Notes under the pieces: generated by a model
What the model was told of the DNA's origin: nothing
Databases searched by the model: none
What the model saw: only the letters and a program-made list of their open reading frames with translations
Translations under genes and position numbers: made by a program
DNA from: Spirochaetales bacterium
GTDB taxonomy: Bacteria; Spirochaetota; Spirochaetia; JABEVK01
Direction: 5' to 3'
Assembly: GCA_013044245.1 (NCBI GenBank)
Contig: JABEVK010000041.1
Span: forward strand, 1 to 52,008
Length of the DNA: 52,008 bases
Shown: positions 1-8,651 of the stretch, one piece after another
How positions within the stretch are numbered: the first letter of the stretch is position 1
Layout: every line of letters begins with the position of its first letter

Positions 1-934
1 CAGACTCGGTAAGAGCTTCGGCGAGACGCGCGGACAAGAGGCTGGCCAAGAATTCGGCATCGGCAAAACCGGTATTCATACCCTGCCCTCCGATGGGCGA
101 CATCTGATGAGCGCTGTCACCGGCTAAAAAAACGCGCCCAAAGTCGTAACGCGGGGCCACCCAGCGGTGTACCCCAAAAGGGCTCTGCCAACCCTTGCGG
201 GCGGGGTCCAGCGCGTAACCAGCACGCTGAAGCACGAGATTTTCAAGCAGTGTTCCCGGTTCTTCGACAGCGGTAGGTGTCTGGACAATCCAACGTCGCC
301 AACCGGGCGCATGGGGAAACGATTCAACGGCTCCGTCAGGCGTAAAAAATAAGCGCGCCGAGTTCCACCCCGTCTCGTCCGGATAATCGGCCATTAAAAA
401 CGAGGCAGGGTACCACCGCGACCGCCGAGATACCCCTAAGAGGTCTCGAACAGTACTTCGCGCTCCATCACAGCCGACTAAGAAACGGGCTTCGCCTGTT
501 CTACCGTCCTCAAACTGTAGCCTGATCCGGTCAGGCTCGGTTTGAAAAGATACTAACCGATGGGATCTCAGAATCTGTACCTTCGATTGGGTACTCAAAT
601 ACTCTTCAAGAACCTTTTCTGTCGCCGGTTGTGGCACCGAGAGAATAAACGGAAAAGATCCCGGCAGAGCACTAAAGCTCGCAGTTCCCAAAAACTTACG
701 CTTTTTTCCAAAAACCAAAACTTCTTTCAGGGCGGTTCCCCGAGCTAGCAAGTCTTGTGCCAGGCCCAGACGGCTGAAAAGTTCGAGGCTCGGTGGGGTT
801 ACACCAATCGCGTTCGACCCCGGCGCACTCGTACTTTTCTGTTCATAGAGCACAACGCTATGCCCCTGGCGAGCGACAAGAGCCGCCAAAAGCAGACCTA
901 CGGGACCGGCACCAAGGACGGCTACATCTGTCAT
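1..934 (-). CDS. FAD-dependent aromatic-type monooxygenase, 3' end outside window
   Basis: The first 311 codons are visible and the gene runs off the left edge. The N-terminus (MTDVAVLGAGPVG) is the GxGxxG dinucleotide-binding fold that holds the FAD ADP moiety. Around residue 264 the sequence FLAGDSAHQMSPIGGQG is the GD motif that contacts the FAD ribityl chain in the PHBH/UbiH/phenol hydroxylase group. Such enzymes use NAD(P)H and oxygen to hydroxylate aromatic rings or quinone precursors; the substrate cannot be told here. The reading frame is open throughout. The start at 934 is the first ATG before the Rossmann motif. The gene is divergent from hppA, with about 97 bases between them. Confidence 0.85.
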   Translation of the reverse strand, partial: MTDVAVLGAGPVGLLLAALVARQGHSVVLYEQKSTSAPGSNAIGVTPPSLELFSRLGLAQDLLARGTALKEVLVFGKKRKFLGTASFSALPGSFPFILSVPQPATEKVLEEYLSTQSKVQILRSHRLVSFQTEPDRIRLQFEDGRTGEARFLVGCDGARSTVRDLLGVSRRSRWYPASFLMADYPDETGWNSARLFFTPDGAVESFPHAPGWRRWIVQTPTAVEEPGTLLENLVLQRAGYALDPARKGWQSPFGVHRWVAPRYDFGRVFLAGDSAHQMSPIGGQGMNTGFADAEFLASLLSARLAEALTES

Positions 935-1031
935 TGGTCTAAAGTACAGAAAACTTTGGGCCAGCTCAAGCTCTAGAGAAAAATTTCCCGATTTCTTTAT
1001 TCCGGGTTTATGCTGACCAAAGGAGGAAATT

Positions 1032-3509
1032 ATGCTCACTTTGTTTTCGGGCGCCAACGCTCTTGCCTTAGGCGGCGAAGCTAGCCTTAAGGTGCCTGCG
1101 CTGACCCCCGAAGTCTCCCTGGGTTTAGCTATCGGTTTAGCCGTGTGCGTCGTGGGAATCTTGTTTGGTTTGGGGGTGTTTCTATCCGAACGCCGTCAGC
1201 CCGTCTTTCGGTCGCTTAAAGAAATCGGCTCCCTGATCTTTGCCACCTGCAAGACCTATCTAATTCAACAAGGCCGTTTTTTGGTCCTCTTGGAAGTCTT
1301 TATTGCTGTCTGTATCGGGTTTTACTTTGGCTTTTTGCGAGCCATGCCCCTTTCGAGCGTGCTCATCATTCTTGGTTTTTCGGTCATTGGCATCTTGGGA
1401 AGCTACTCAGTCGCCTGGTTCGGCATCCGCATGAACACCCTGGCCAATGCCCGGACCGCCTTTGCTAGTCTGGAACGAAAGCCCCTCAAGGTGATGGAAA
1501 TCCCCCTTCGATCCGGCATGAGTATCGGTGTTCTTCTCGTCAGCGTCGAGCTCATTCTCATGCTGTCGATCTTGCTCTTTGTCCCAGGCGATCTTGCCGG
1601 CTACTGCTTTATTGGTTTTGCCATCGGCGAATCGCTGGGAGCGGCGGCTTTACGCGTTGCCGGCGGCATTTTTACCAAAATTGCCGATATCGGCAGTGAT
1701 CTTATGAAAATTGTCTTCGGCATCAAAGAAGATGACCCCAGGAACCCCGGGGTGATCGCCGATTGCACGGGCGACAACGCCGGCGATAGCGTAGGCCCCA
1801 CCGCCGACGGCTTTGAAACCTACGGGGTTACTGGAGTCGCCCTCATCAGTTTCATCTTATTGGGAGTTCTGCCCCAATCGCAGTTTGCCTCATCGTTCAC
1901 GGCGCTGGGTCTTACCCGCGAAGGGCTTCAGCTCCACTTGTTGGTGTGGATTTTTACCATGCGAATTCTGATGCTTTTGACCTCGTTGTTAGCCTACTTT
2001 GTCAACAACGGCGTTTCAAAACTGCTGTATGGGCGCAAGGCTGAATTTAATACGGAACGGCCCTTAACCAACCTCATTTGGATTTCGGCGTTGTTTTCGT
2101 TAATTGTCACCTTCGTCGTCAGCTACCTGCAACTGGGCTTTTTGGGCTCCGGACTTTGGTGGATGCTTGCGGCCATCATCAGCTGTGGAACCCTGGGAGC
2201 GGCGCTGATCCCCGAATTTACCAAGATTTTCACCAGTCCTAATGCCCATCATGTCAAGGAAATTGTTACGGCCTCCCGCGAGGGCGGCGCCAGCCTCAAC
2301 ATTTTATCAGGTTTAGTTAGCGGTAACTTTTCGGCCTTTTGGATCGGCCTATTGATTACAGCCCTCATGGTGGCAGCGTACTTTTTCAGCCCCGGTTTAA
2401 GCGGAATCTTAAGCTACCCTGCCGTTTTTGCCTTTGGGCTGGTTGCTTTTGGCTTTTTGGGCATGGGCCCTGTAACCATAGCTGTCGACAGCTACGGACC
2501 CGTCACCGACAACGCCCAGTCTGTGTACGAGCTTTCCCTCATAGAAGAAGACCCCCTTGCTCCAGCCGAAATTGAAAAAGAATTTGGCTTTCGCCCCGAT
2601 TTTGCCAACGCGAAGCATCTTCTTGAAGTCAACGACGGTGCGGGTAACACCTTCAAGGCCACGGCAAAACCGGTGTTAATTGCTACCGCCGTCGTCGGCG
2701 CCACTACTATGATCTTTAGCTTGATCCTCGTGATCAAACAAACCTTGGGAGTCGACCCGGAAGCCGTTCTCAACATTCTGAACCCCTTTACGATTTTCGG
2801 CTTTCTGGCCGGGGGAGCTGTCATCTACTGGTTTACCGGCGCCAGCACTCAAGCTGTCATCACGGGATCGTATAGTGCGGTAGCCTTTATCAAACGGCAT
2901 ATTAAACTGGACCCGAACGCCGAGAAAAAGGCATCGATGGAAAACTCAAAAGCGGTTGTCCGAATTTGCACCCAATACGCGCAAAAGGGGATGTTTAACA
3001 TCTTTTTGGGTGTCTTCTTTTTCGCCTTAGCCTTTGCCTTTTTGGCCTCACCGGCGGCGGGGCCTCAGGAGGTGTCGTTTTTTGTCAGCTATTTGATCGG
3101 CATTTCGATTTTCGGACTTTTTCAGGCCATCTTCATGGCTAACGCGGGCGGTGCATGGGATAACGCCAAAAAAATTGTCGAAGTCGATTTGAACTTGAAA
3201 AACACTCCCCTTCATGCCGCCACTGTGATCGGAGACACCGTCGGCGACCCGTTTAAAGACACCAGCTCTGTGGCAATGAACCCCATCATCAAGTTCACGA
3301 CGCTATTTGGACTTTTGGCGATGGAAATTGCGCTGTCTCCCACGTTTTTGAACGTAGCACCTTGGATAGGCGGTGTATTCTTAGCCTTGGCGTTGGTTTT
3401 TGTTTTGCGGTCGTTTTATGGGATGCGCATCCCGACACTCAGTGAAATTGATACCAATATTCACGGTATTAACCCGATGGATGAGAACAATTCGGCCTGT
3501 GTCGACTAA
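1032..3509 (+). CDS. hppA: Membrane-bound ion-translocating pyrophosphatase
   Basis: This integral membrane enzyme hydrolyses pyrophosphate and pumps H+ (or Na+) out of the cytoplasm. It has about 16 hydrophobic segments over 825 residues, longer than the usual 650-750. The substrate loop is clear near residue 235: EDDPRNPGVIADCTGDNAGD, with the paired acidic clusters that bind Mg-PPi. The second loop near the C-terminus (DTVGDPFKDTSS) is also present. In the potassium-site motif near residue 540 (GNTFKA) a Lys replaces the Ala of K+-dependent enzymes, which suggests K+ independence. A Glu sits in the GESLGAAALR helix before the first acidic loop. From memory this pattern belongs to a divergent branch that includes Leptospira. 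A strong ribosome site (aaaggagg) lies 7 bases before the ATG. Confidence 0.95.
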   Translation: MLTLFSGANALALGGEASLKVPALTPEVSLGLAIGLAVCVVGILFGLGVFLSERRQPVFRSLKEIGSLIFATCKTYLIQQGRFLVLLEVFIAVCIGFYFGFLRAMPLSSVLIILGFSVIGILGSYSVAWFGIRMNTLANARTAFASLERKPLKVMEIPLRSGMSIGVLLVSVELILMLSILLFVPGDLAGYCFIGFAIGESLGAAALRVAGGIFTKIADIGSDLMKIVFGIKEDDPRNPGVIADCTGDNAGDSVGPTADGFETYGVTGVALISFILLGVLPQSQFASSFTALGLTREGLQLHLLVWIFTMRILMLLTSLLAYFVNNGVSKLLYGRKAEFNTERPLTNLIWISALFSLIVTFVVSYLQLGFLGSGLWWMLAAIISCGTLGAALIPEFTKIFTSPNAHHVKEIVTASREGGASLNILSGLVSGNFSAFWIGLLITALMVAAYFFSPGLSGILSYPAVFAFGLVAFGFLGMGPVTIAVDSYGPVTDNAQSVYELSLIEEDPLAPAEIEKEFGFRPDFANAKHLLEVNDGAGNTFKATAKPVLIATAVVGATTMIFSLILVIKQTLGVDPEAVLNILNPFTIFGFLAGGAVIYWFTGASTQAVITGSYSAVAFIKRHIKLDPNAEKKASMENSKAVVRICTQYAQKGMFNIFLGVFFFALAFAFLASPAAGPQEVSFFVSYLIGISIFGLFQAIFMANAGGAWDNAKKIVEVDLNLKNTPLHAATVIGDTVGDPFKDTSSVAMNPIIKFTTLFGLLAMEIALSPTFLNVAPWIGGVFLALALVFVLRSFYGMRIPTLSEIDTNIHGINPMDENNSACVD

Positions 3510-3566
3510 TAATCTTCACGCCGACTGCGGGAGAACTTGACCTAGCCCAAAGGGAAAGGAAATACT

Positions 3567-4643
3567 TTGGGCATGGTTAAAGTGTTTGTCGTATTCATGG
3601 CGCTTTTTTGCCTCGGGGGGGGTGGACTGTCTGCCGCCTCCGAAACGGCCAAGCCGGTGAGGGTGGTACTTGTGCCGTATCGGGGACCCGTTTACAACAT
3701 TTTTTTTCATCCTTTGATTTACGACCCTCGGCAAGCCTTTGAACCATCGCCTAAAAAAGTATTTATGGATGAGTGGTTCATTACCGTCGACGAGTTTAAA
3801 AAAACCCTTCATTCGCTCTACCAACGTGGCTACATCTTGGTACGTCCCCGTCAATTTTATCAACAAGACGCTCACGGTCATTGGTTCCAAAAACCGGTTG
3901 ACCTGCCACGGGGGAAAAAGCCGTTGATCCTGTCGGAGGATGACGTCAATTATTACCCAACTATGCGGACTCACGGGGTAATCTCACGTCTTTGGGTTGA
4001 CCCCCTGGGTCGCCTGGCCGGCGTGCTGGACGAACCGGATGGCACATCTCGAGTTGTTTATCATGCCGAAGTACCCCAAATTCTCGAAGACTTTATTCAG
4101 GCGCACCCCGATTTTTCTTTTGAAGGGGCCCGGGGCATGATCAATGAAACCGGCTACTATGGGGCTTTTGGTTACCCCGACGTCGGGAAAAAGGCCTTTG
4201 ACCATGACGCGAATGTCTACGAGGCGAAACGTGTCGCGGCTAAACTCAAACAAATGGGCTGGGAGTTCGCCTCCCATTCCTACGATCATGAATTCTTATG
4301 GCAGGAACCCGATGGGGGTCCCTTTGAAAAAGCTGAGCGCAAGTGGATGGCCGAAATCGGCCCCATCGTCGGCCCTACCCCCTACTACGTCTTTCCGTTC
4401 GGCGACCAATGGTTTAAGGACAAAAAGAGAATGGATTTTTTAAACAGTCTTGGTTTTAAGTACTATTTTTCCGTCGACAACCATGCCTCTGTACTCCGCA
4501 CTGACGGTGATATTGTCTTGGGACGAGTCGCGGTCGATGGACGATCCCTGAGGTTGAGGGCTCATTCCCTCAAGATTTTTTTAAACGCCCGCGCAATCTT
4601 GGACCCGCGACGCAGTCGAGGCATCCACTACAGCTGGAATTGA
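3567..4643 (+). CDS. Secreted polysaccharide deacetylase family protein
   Basis: This is a 358-residue NodB-homology protein that probably removes acetyl groups from a surface or cell-wall polysaccharide outside the cytoplasm. The N-terminus is a short hydrophobic signal segment ending near SAASETA. The first NodB motif is replaced by LILSEDDVNYY (about residue 125), with the paired Asp expected of the metal-binding and catalytic site. FASHSYDHE (about residue 235) is the HxxxxH-like metal motif. A distal FPFGD matches the family's later catalytic region. Two starts are possible: TTG at 3567, 6 bases after aagga, and ATG at 3573, 12 bases after it. It follows hppA by 57 bases on the same strand. 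The substrate is unknown. Confidence 0.8.
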   Translation: MGMVKVFVVFMALFCLGGGGLSAASETAKPVRVVLVPYRGPVYNIFFHPLIYDPRQAFEPSPKKVFMDEWFITVDEFKKTLHSLYQRGYILVRPRQFYQQDAHGHWFQKPVDLPRGKKPLILSEDDVNYYPTMRTHGVISRLWVDPLGRLAGVLDEPDGTSRVVYHAEVPQILEDFIQAHPDFSFEGARGMINETGYYGAFGYPDVGKKAFDHDANVYEAKRVAAKLKQMGWEFASHSYDHEFLWQEPDGGPFEKAERKWMAEIGPIVGPTPYYVFPFGDQWFKDKKRMDFLNSLGFKYYFSVDNHASVLRTDGDIVLGRVAVDGRSLRLRAHSLKIFLNARAILDPRRSRGIHYSWN

Positions 4644-4740
4644 CACCAAGATTCACACCGGAAAATCCGTCGACCGGTACTCCTTGTTGATACAAAGTCT
4701 CATTTCCCATTGACTAACAGCTTTACCCAGACTATCTTCA

Positions 4741-4766
4741 AAAAAAAGGTCACTGAGCCTTTTTTT
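4741..4766 (+). terminator. A-run/T-run hairpin between deacetylase and metal ABC operon
   Basis: A stem of seven A plus GG pairs with CC plus seven T around an 8-base loop (TCACTGAG). The A-rich left arm and T-run right arm suit a bidirectional intrinsic terminator. It lies about 100 bases after the deacetylase stop and 12 bases before the ATPase start. It could therefore also be a leader element or overlap an operator for the zinc operon. The short GC core makes it weak. Confidence 0.4.
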
Positions 4767-4777
4767 GGGAGAGCTGT

Positions 4778-5557
4778 TTGGAACAGACACCGTCACCCCC
4801 GCTTCTTGAGTTTATCAACGCCGGTATCCAGCTGGGCGGGCAGGTGATTCAAAAAGGAATCACTTTTTCGCTGTACCGCGAGCAGTTTGTCGCTGTACTG
4901 GGACCCAACGGTGCGGGAAAAAGCACTTTATTGAAACTCATTCTGGGGTTGTTAAAACCGACCTCGGGTCAAATACGACTTTTTGGCGAAACACCTCGAA
5001 CCGGCAATCGGCGGATAGGCTATACTCCGCAATTTTCAAGCTTGGAGGCGTCGTTGACACTACGAGCCCGTGATATTGTCGGATTTGGTCTTGACGGTCA
5101 CCGGTGGGGAATGGCACTTCCCAACAAAATGCGAGCAGCAAAAATTACCCGTGCTTTAGAAGAAGTCGACGGTCTGCACTTGGCTGAAGCGTCCTTTAGT
5201 GAGTTATCGGGCGGCGAACGCCAGCGCCTGCTGATTGCTCAGGCACTTTTAAGCGATCCTGAGCTTTTGCTGTTAGATGAGCCTTTGGCCAGTTTAGACA
5301 TGTCGCACGCCCAAGAGATGGTAGCCTTGGTCGACCGGATACGACGCACCCGAGGGACAGCGGTTCTCTTTGTCACGCACGATGTGAACCCCGTTTTACC
5401 CTGTCTGGATAAGGTTCTGTACCTGGCGGGTGGCCAAAGCACCTTGGGAACAGTCCAAGACGTCATTACCACCGACAACTTGAGCCGTCTCTACGGCTCA
5501 CGGGTCGAAGTTCTTCAATCCGAAGGACGGCTTTTTGTTTTGGGTGTCGACACCTAA
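4778..5557 (+). CDS. znuC: Zinc/manganese-type ABC transporter ATPase
   Basis: This is a 259-residue ABC ATPase of the metal-uptake group (ZnuC/TroB/MntB). It shows Walker A GPNGAGKST near residue 46, the signature LSGGERQR near residue 147, Walker B LLLLDEPLASLD near residue 167, and an H-loop in VTHDVNP. It energises uptake through the two permeases encoded immediately downstream. The start is TTG at 4778, preceded by ggaga; no better ATG exists before the first strand of the fold. The stop lies 12 bases before the first permease start. The metal is inferred from the family and from the adjacent binding protein and Fur gene; zinc and manganese cannot be separated by sequence alone. Confidence 0.88.
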   Translation: MEQTPSPPLLEFINAGIQLGGQVIQKGITFSLYREQFVAVLGPNGAGKSTLLKLILGLLKPTSGQIRLFGETPRTGNRRIGYTPQFSSLEASLTLRARDIVGFGLDGHRWGMALPNKMRAAKITRALEEVDGLHLAEASFSELSGGERQRLLIAQALLSDPELLLLDEPLASLDMSHAQEMVALVDRIRRTRGTAVLFVTHDVNPVLPCLDKVLYLAGGQSTLGTVQDVITTDNLSRLYGSRVEVLQSEGRLFVLGVDT

Positions 5558-5569
5558 GGGTTATCTAAG

Positions 5570-6379
5570 ATGAGCATCTTTCACTTCGAATTCATGCAAA
5601 ATGCCTTTTTAGCCGCTACCCTGGTGGCCGCCCTGGGCGGTGTTACAGGCTTCTTTTTGATCCAGCGAGGAATGACCTTTGCTGGCCACGCCCTACCCGG
5701 AATTGGTTTTGCAGGCGCGGCTGGGGCTGTCTGGCTGGGGTTTTCACCGTTAGCCGGCCTGGTAGTCTTTACATTAGCGGGGGCCGGGGGGATAGCCAAG
5801 CTGAAAGGCGACCCCCGTGAACGCGATCTTCACATTGGCATGATCTTGGTCACGGCGTTAGCCCTAGGCCTCTTGTTCTTGTCGCTGTACCCAGGGTTTG
5901 CCGAACCTGCTTATGCCATTCTTTTTGGTTCACTTTTAGGCATCAGTAAAGGCGAAACGCAGGTCATGGCCATCGGGAGTCTGTTCATCGGCCTCTTTTT
6001 TGTTTTTGCGTTCCGCCCTCTGTTATTTGCGTCGTTTGACCCGCAAGCGGCTGGGGCTCGAGGTGTACCTACGCGGGCGTTGGGAGCGGCATTTTTAGTC
6101 GTGACCGCCCTCGTTGTCGCCTTGTGCGCCCCAATTACGGGAACGCTCCTGGTATTTACCCTTTTAGTAGCCCCGTCAGCCATCGCAACCCGCTTGACCG
6201 CCAGCCCCCTCAAGGCGGTGCTTTTGAGTGTGGTGCTCGCCGAAGGTCTAGTTTGGACAGCGCTAACTCTGGCGTATTTTTGGAATAGTGTTCCCGGTTT
6301 TTTTGTGGCGGCCCTAGCGTTTCTTGTCTACCTTGCAGTGAGGCTCTTCCAAGCCTATGAACACAGGAGGGTCAAATGA
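5570..6379 (+). CDS. znuB: Metal ABC transporter permease 1 (ABC-3 family)
   Basis: This 269-residue polytopic inner-membrane protein has about eight hydrophobic helices and belongs to the ABC-3 permease family, which takes up Zn, Mn or Fe. Typical family stretches include GITGFFLIQRGMTFAGHALPG-like residues near the N-terminus (positions 25-47). The loop RPLLFASFDPQAAGARGVP near residue 148 couples to the ATPase. The gene overlaps the next permease by four bases (ATGA), so the two are probably translationally coupled and form a heterodimeric pore. That resembles the two-permease Tro operon of treponemes. Confidence 0.85.
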   Translation: MSIFHFEFMQNAFLAATLVAALGGVTGFFLIQRGMTFAGHALPGIGFAGAAGAVWLGFSPLAGLVVFTLAGAGGIAKLKGDPRERDLHIGMILVTALALGLLFLSLYPGFAEPAYAILFGSLLGISKGETQVMAIGSLFIGLFFVFAFRPLLFASFDPQAAGARGVPTRALGAAFLVVTALVVALCAPITGTLLVFTLLVAPSAIATRLTASPLKAVLLSVVLAEGLVWTALTLAYFWNSVPGFFVAALAFLVYLAVRLFQAYEHRRVK

Positions 6380-7245
6380 CCAGCTTTTGGACCTCTGCAC
6401 TTTTTTGGAACGCCGTGGCTGGAGCAACGGCGGCCGCCCTCACCGCAGGAGCCGCTGGGTTCTTTCTGTCATTGCGTGCACTGGCCTTTACCGGCGAGGC
6501 CCTAACCGACATCGGGTTCGCGGGAGCCTCGGGGGCAGCCTTAGCGGGTGTAAACCCCCTGGCTGGAATGGCCGGCTTTTCGCTTTTGGCCGTGTTGGGC
6601 CTAGGCTCACTCAACGACCGACTGAAAGGACGGGACATTGAAACAGGTATGGTACTGTCCTTGGCGTTGGGGCTAGGGGTGCTTTTTTTAAACCTTTCAA
6701 CACAATCGGGCGCCTCGCACGCTAGTTGGGGCCTGGGCCTGCTCTTTGGTTCCTTGGCCAGTATAACCACCGGCAGTGTGATTTTGGCCGGAGTATTCTG
6801 CGCAGTCTCGCTGACCGTGTTGGCCGTTCTGTTCAGGCCACTCCTATTCGCCTCCTTGGACCCCATTTTAGCCCAAAGCCGGGGCGTTCCTGTCAAAGCC
6901 TTAGCTCTGGGCTTTTTGCTCATTTTGGCCCTCGCCGCTTCGGTTACCCTTATGGTCGTAGGAGCCCTGCTAACCTCAGCGTTACTGATCGCCCCGGCCA
7001 CCGCGGCCTTGAACTTTTTTAGGCGCCCCTACCAAGCCCTGGCGGCCAGTCTGATGTTTGCGGTTGGGATCGCCTGGGTGGGCCTAGCGGCGGCCTTTTT
7101 TATTCCCGTGGGCCATATCCCCGCCAGCTTTTTTATGGCGATTTTGTCAGCGCTCTTGTACTTTGTTTCTTTGCCGGCGCGGAGCCAGCGCCGACGCGAT
7201 ACCTGTGGGTGTCAACATAGCCGTGAAGTAACCCCTAAAGAATAA
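6376..7245 (+). CDS. znuB: Metal ABC transporter permease 2 (ABC-3 family)
   Basis: This 289-residue paralogue of the preceding permease has the same helix pattern and the same coupling loop (RPLLFASLDPILAQSRGVP, near residue 155). The C-terminus carries a cytoplasmic tail with CGCQHSRE, a possible Cys/His metal-contact segment that the first permease lacks. Its start overlaps the stop of permease 1, with aggagg just upstream, and an SBP gene follows after 17 bases. Two distinct permeases in one operon suggest an obligate heterodimer. Confidence 0.85.
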   Translation: MTSFWTSALFWNAVAGATAAALTAGAAGFFLSLRALAFTGEALTDIGFAGASGAALAGVNPLAGMAGFSLLAVLGLGSLNDRLKGRDIETGMVLSLALGLGVLFLNLSTQSGASHASWGLGLLFGSLASITTGSVILAGVFCAVSLTVLAVLFRPLLFASLDPILAQSRGVPVKALALGFLLILALAASVTLMVVGALLTSALLIAPATAALNFFRRPYQALAASLMFAVGIAWVGLAAAFFIPVGHIPASFFMAILSALLYFVSLPARSQRRRDTCGCQHSREVTPKE

Positions 7246-7262
7246 AGGAGAATTCTCAAACC

Positions 7263-8171
7263 ATGAAAAACCCTATTTTGCGCCTAGCTCTTAGCGTAAT
7301 CGTTATGAGCTTGTCGTTCACAGTTTTAACCTCTTGCGCCCCACAACACCCTGTTACGGGCAAAAAACTGCTTGTCGTTGCCGCTGAAAACTTTTGGGGC
7401 GACATTGCGACGCAAATCGGCGGTGACCAGGTGCGTGTTGTCAGCTTAATGAGTAACCCCAACCTTGACCCCCACGAGTACGAGGCCAACGTCGCCGATG
7501 CGAAAGACGTAGCCGAAGCACACCTTGTGATCAAGAATGGCGGCGGATACGACACCTGGATGAACAAGCTCCTCGCCGCCTCCCCCTCTTCGAAGCGAGT
7601 CGTGCTGACCGCTTGGGACCTCGCACCCGAGAAACTTCCCGAGAACGAGCATATTTGGTATGGAATCACCAACGACGTGGCCCTGACACGTGCGCTGTCG
7701 GCAGCGTTGACTCAGCTTGACCCAACTCACGCTGAGTACTTTGCCGCAAATACATCTAAACTGCTCACACAATGGCAAAACCTGCGCCAACAGATGGCAC
7801 TGCTCAAACTTAAGCTGAACCACACCCCGATTGGACTGACTGAAACGATCTTTTTGTATCAGGCAGGCGATCTAGGTCTCAACGTGGTGACACCCTTCGC
7901 ATTTATGAAGGCTGTGGCCGAGGGCACCGACCCCTCGCTTCAAGATACCTATAAGGTAGAACAGCAAATCCGGTCGCATGCCATCAAAGTTCTGGTGGTC
8001 AATGAACAAACTCTGAGTCCCTTGGTGGACAAGCTTCAAAGACTCGCGGCCTCGGCGGGGATTCCTGTCGTCTTCATCACCGAGACCATGAGTCAAGGTC
8101 CTATGCCAGCGTGGCTGGGGGATCAGCTGAACCGCTTGGCGGTGGCTCTGGGGCACCAAGCGGTGCAGTAG
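7263..8171 (+). CDS. znuA: Metal-binding lipoprotein of the zinc/manganese ABC system
   Basis: This 302-residue cluster A-I solute-binding protein captures the metal in the periplasm. The signal peptide ends in a lipobox (LTSC, Cys about residue 25), so it is anchored as a lipoprotein. Likely ligands are the His in NLDPHEYE (about residue 76), the His in ENEHIWY (about 129), a Glu in GLTETIF (about 194) and an acidic residue in VFITETM (about 275). The long His-rich loop of zinc-specific ZnuA is absent, which leaves Mn or Fe possible. A good ribosome site (aaaggag) precedes the ATG. The last 71 bases overlap the convergent fur reading frame. Confidence 0.85.
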   Translation: MKNPILRLALSVIVMSLSFTVLTSCAPQHPVTGKKLLVVAAENFWGDIATQIGGDQVRVVSLMSNPNLDPHEYEANVADAKDVAEAHLVIKNGGGYDTWMNKLLAASPSSKRVVLTAWDLAPEKLPENEHIWYGITNDVALTRALSAALTQLDPTHAEYFAANTSKLLTQWQNLRQQMALLKLKLNHTPIGLTETIFLYQAGDLGLNVVTPFAFMKAVAEGTDPSLQDTYKVEQQIRSHAIKVLVVNEQTLSPLVDKLQRLAASAGIPVVFITETMSQGPMPAWLGDQLNRLAVALGHQAVQ

Positions 8172-8640
8172 GCTGAGTGCTAAGCTGGCAATTTTCACAC
8201 ACCCCATACAAGGTTAGCGAGTGGGCTTGAACGTCAAAGTGATTGTCACGACTTACCGCTTCTAGCTGGTCTTGGGGCAAGCAAAAACTAAATTCGCGAA
8301 TGGAGTGACATCTGAGGCATGCTAAGTGATGGTGATGCCCTAAGGCGTTGAGTACCTCACCGCAAACCCGGTAAAGCTTGGTACCATCCAGAAAGTCGAT
8401 GAGGTCGACGACCTGGACCTCGACCAGACGCCTAACGGTTCGAAAAACAGTGGCACGACCCAAGGTGGGGTTGTCGCCTCGGAGAGATAGCCACAGTTCA
8501 TCGCCGGTAAAGCCCTGCCCGCTGGCAGCAAGAAAGCCCAGCCGCTGGGCCATCAAGTGCCGGGGGCGGGTCCGTCTCTCCCCCAGCTGATCAAGAGCAG
8601 CCTCGATTTTCTGAACGTAAAAGCCTTGATCTTCGCCCAT
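8101..8640 (-). CDS. fur: Fur-family metalloregulator (Fur or Zur)
   Basis: This 179-residue winged-helix repressor has an N-terminal DNA-binding domain over about residues 1-90. Its metal/dimer domain contains the histidine run HHHHLACLRC (about residue 105) and a second Cys pair in GVCENC (about residue 147), together the usual structural zinc site. The protein continues about 30 residues past the second Cys pair as a Pro/Ala/Ser-rich tail (PTAPLGAPEPPPSGSADPP). That tail is encoded on the strand opposite the end of the metal-binding lipoprotein gene. It starts 11 bases after the stop of the upstream flavin oxidoreductase, so the two are probably cotranscribed. The adjacent metal operon makes Zur or Mn-responsive function plausible. 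Confidence 0.88.
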   Translation of the reverse strand: MGEDQGFYVQKIEAALDQLGERRTRPRHLMAQRLGFLAASGQGFTGDELWLSLRGDNPTLGRATVFRTVRRLVEVQVVDLIDFLDGTKLYRVCGEVLNALGHHHHLACLRCHSIREFSFCLPQDQLEAVSRDNHFDVQAHSLTLYGVCENCQLSTQPTAPLGAPEPPPSGSADPPATLA

Positions 8641-8651
8641 GTTCTACGGCC

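Noticed and set aside
935-1031. Riboswitch or structured leader before hppA
   Set aside because: Only a short CCCG/CGGG pairing is seen; nothing resembling a known riboswitch core.
3516-3974. 152-codon minus-strand frame over the deacetylase
   Set aside because: Antisense shadow of a gene with clear domain motifs.
6372-7001. 209-codon minus-strand frame opposite permease 2
   Set aside because: Basic, Ala/Pro/Lys-rich mirror of a membrane-protein gene; no ribosome site or family features.
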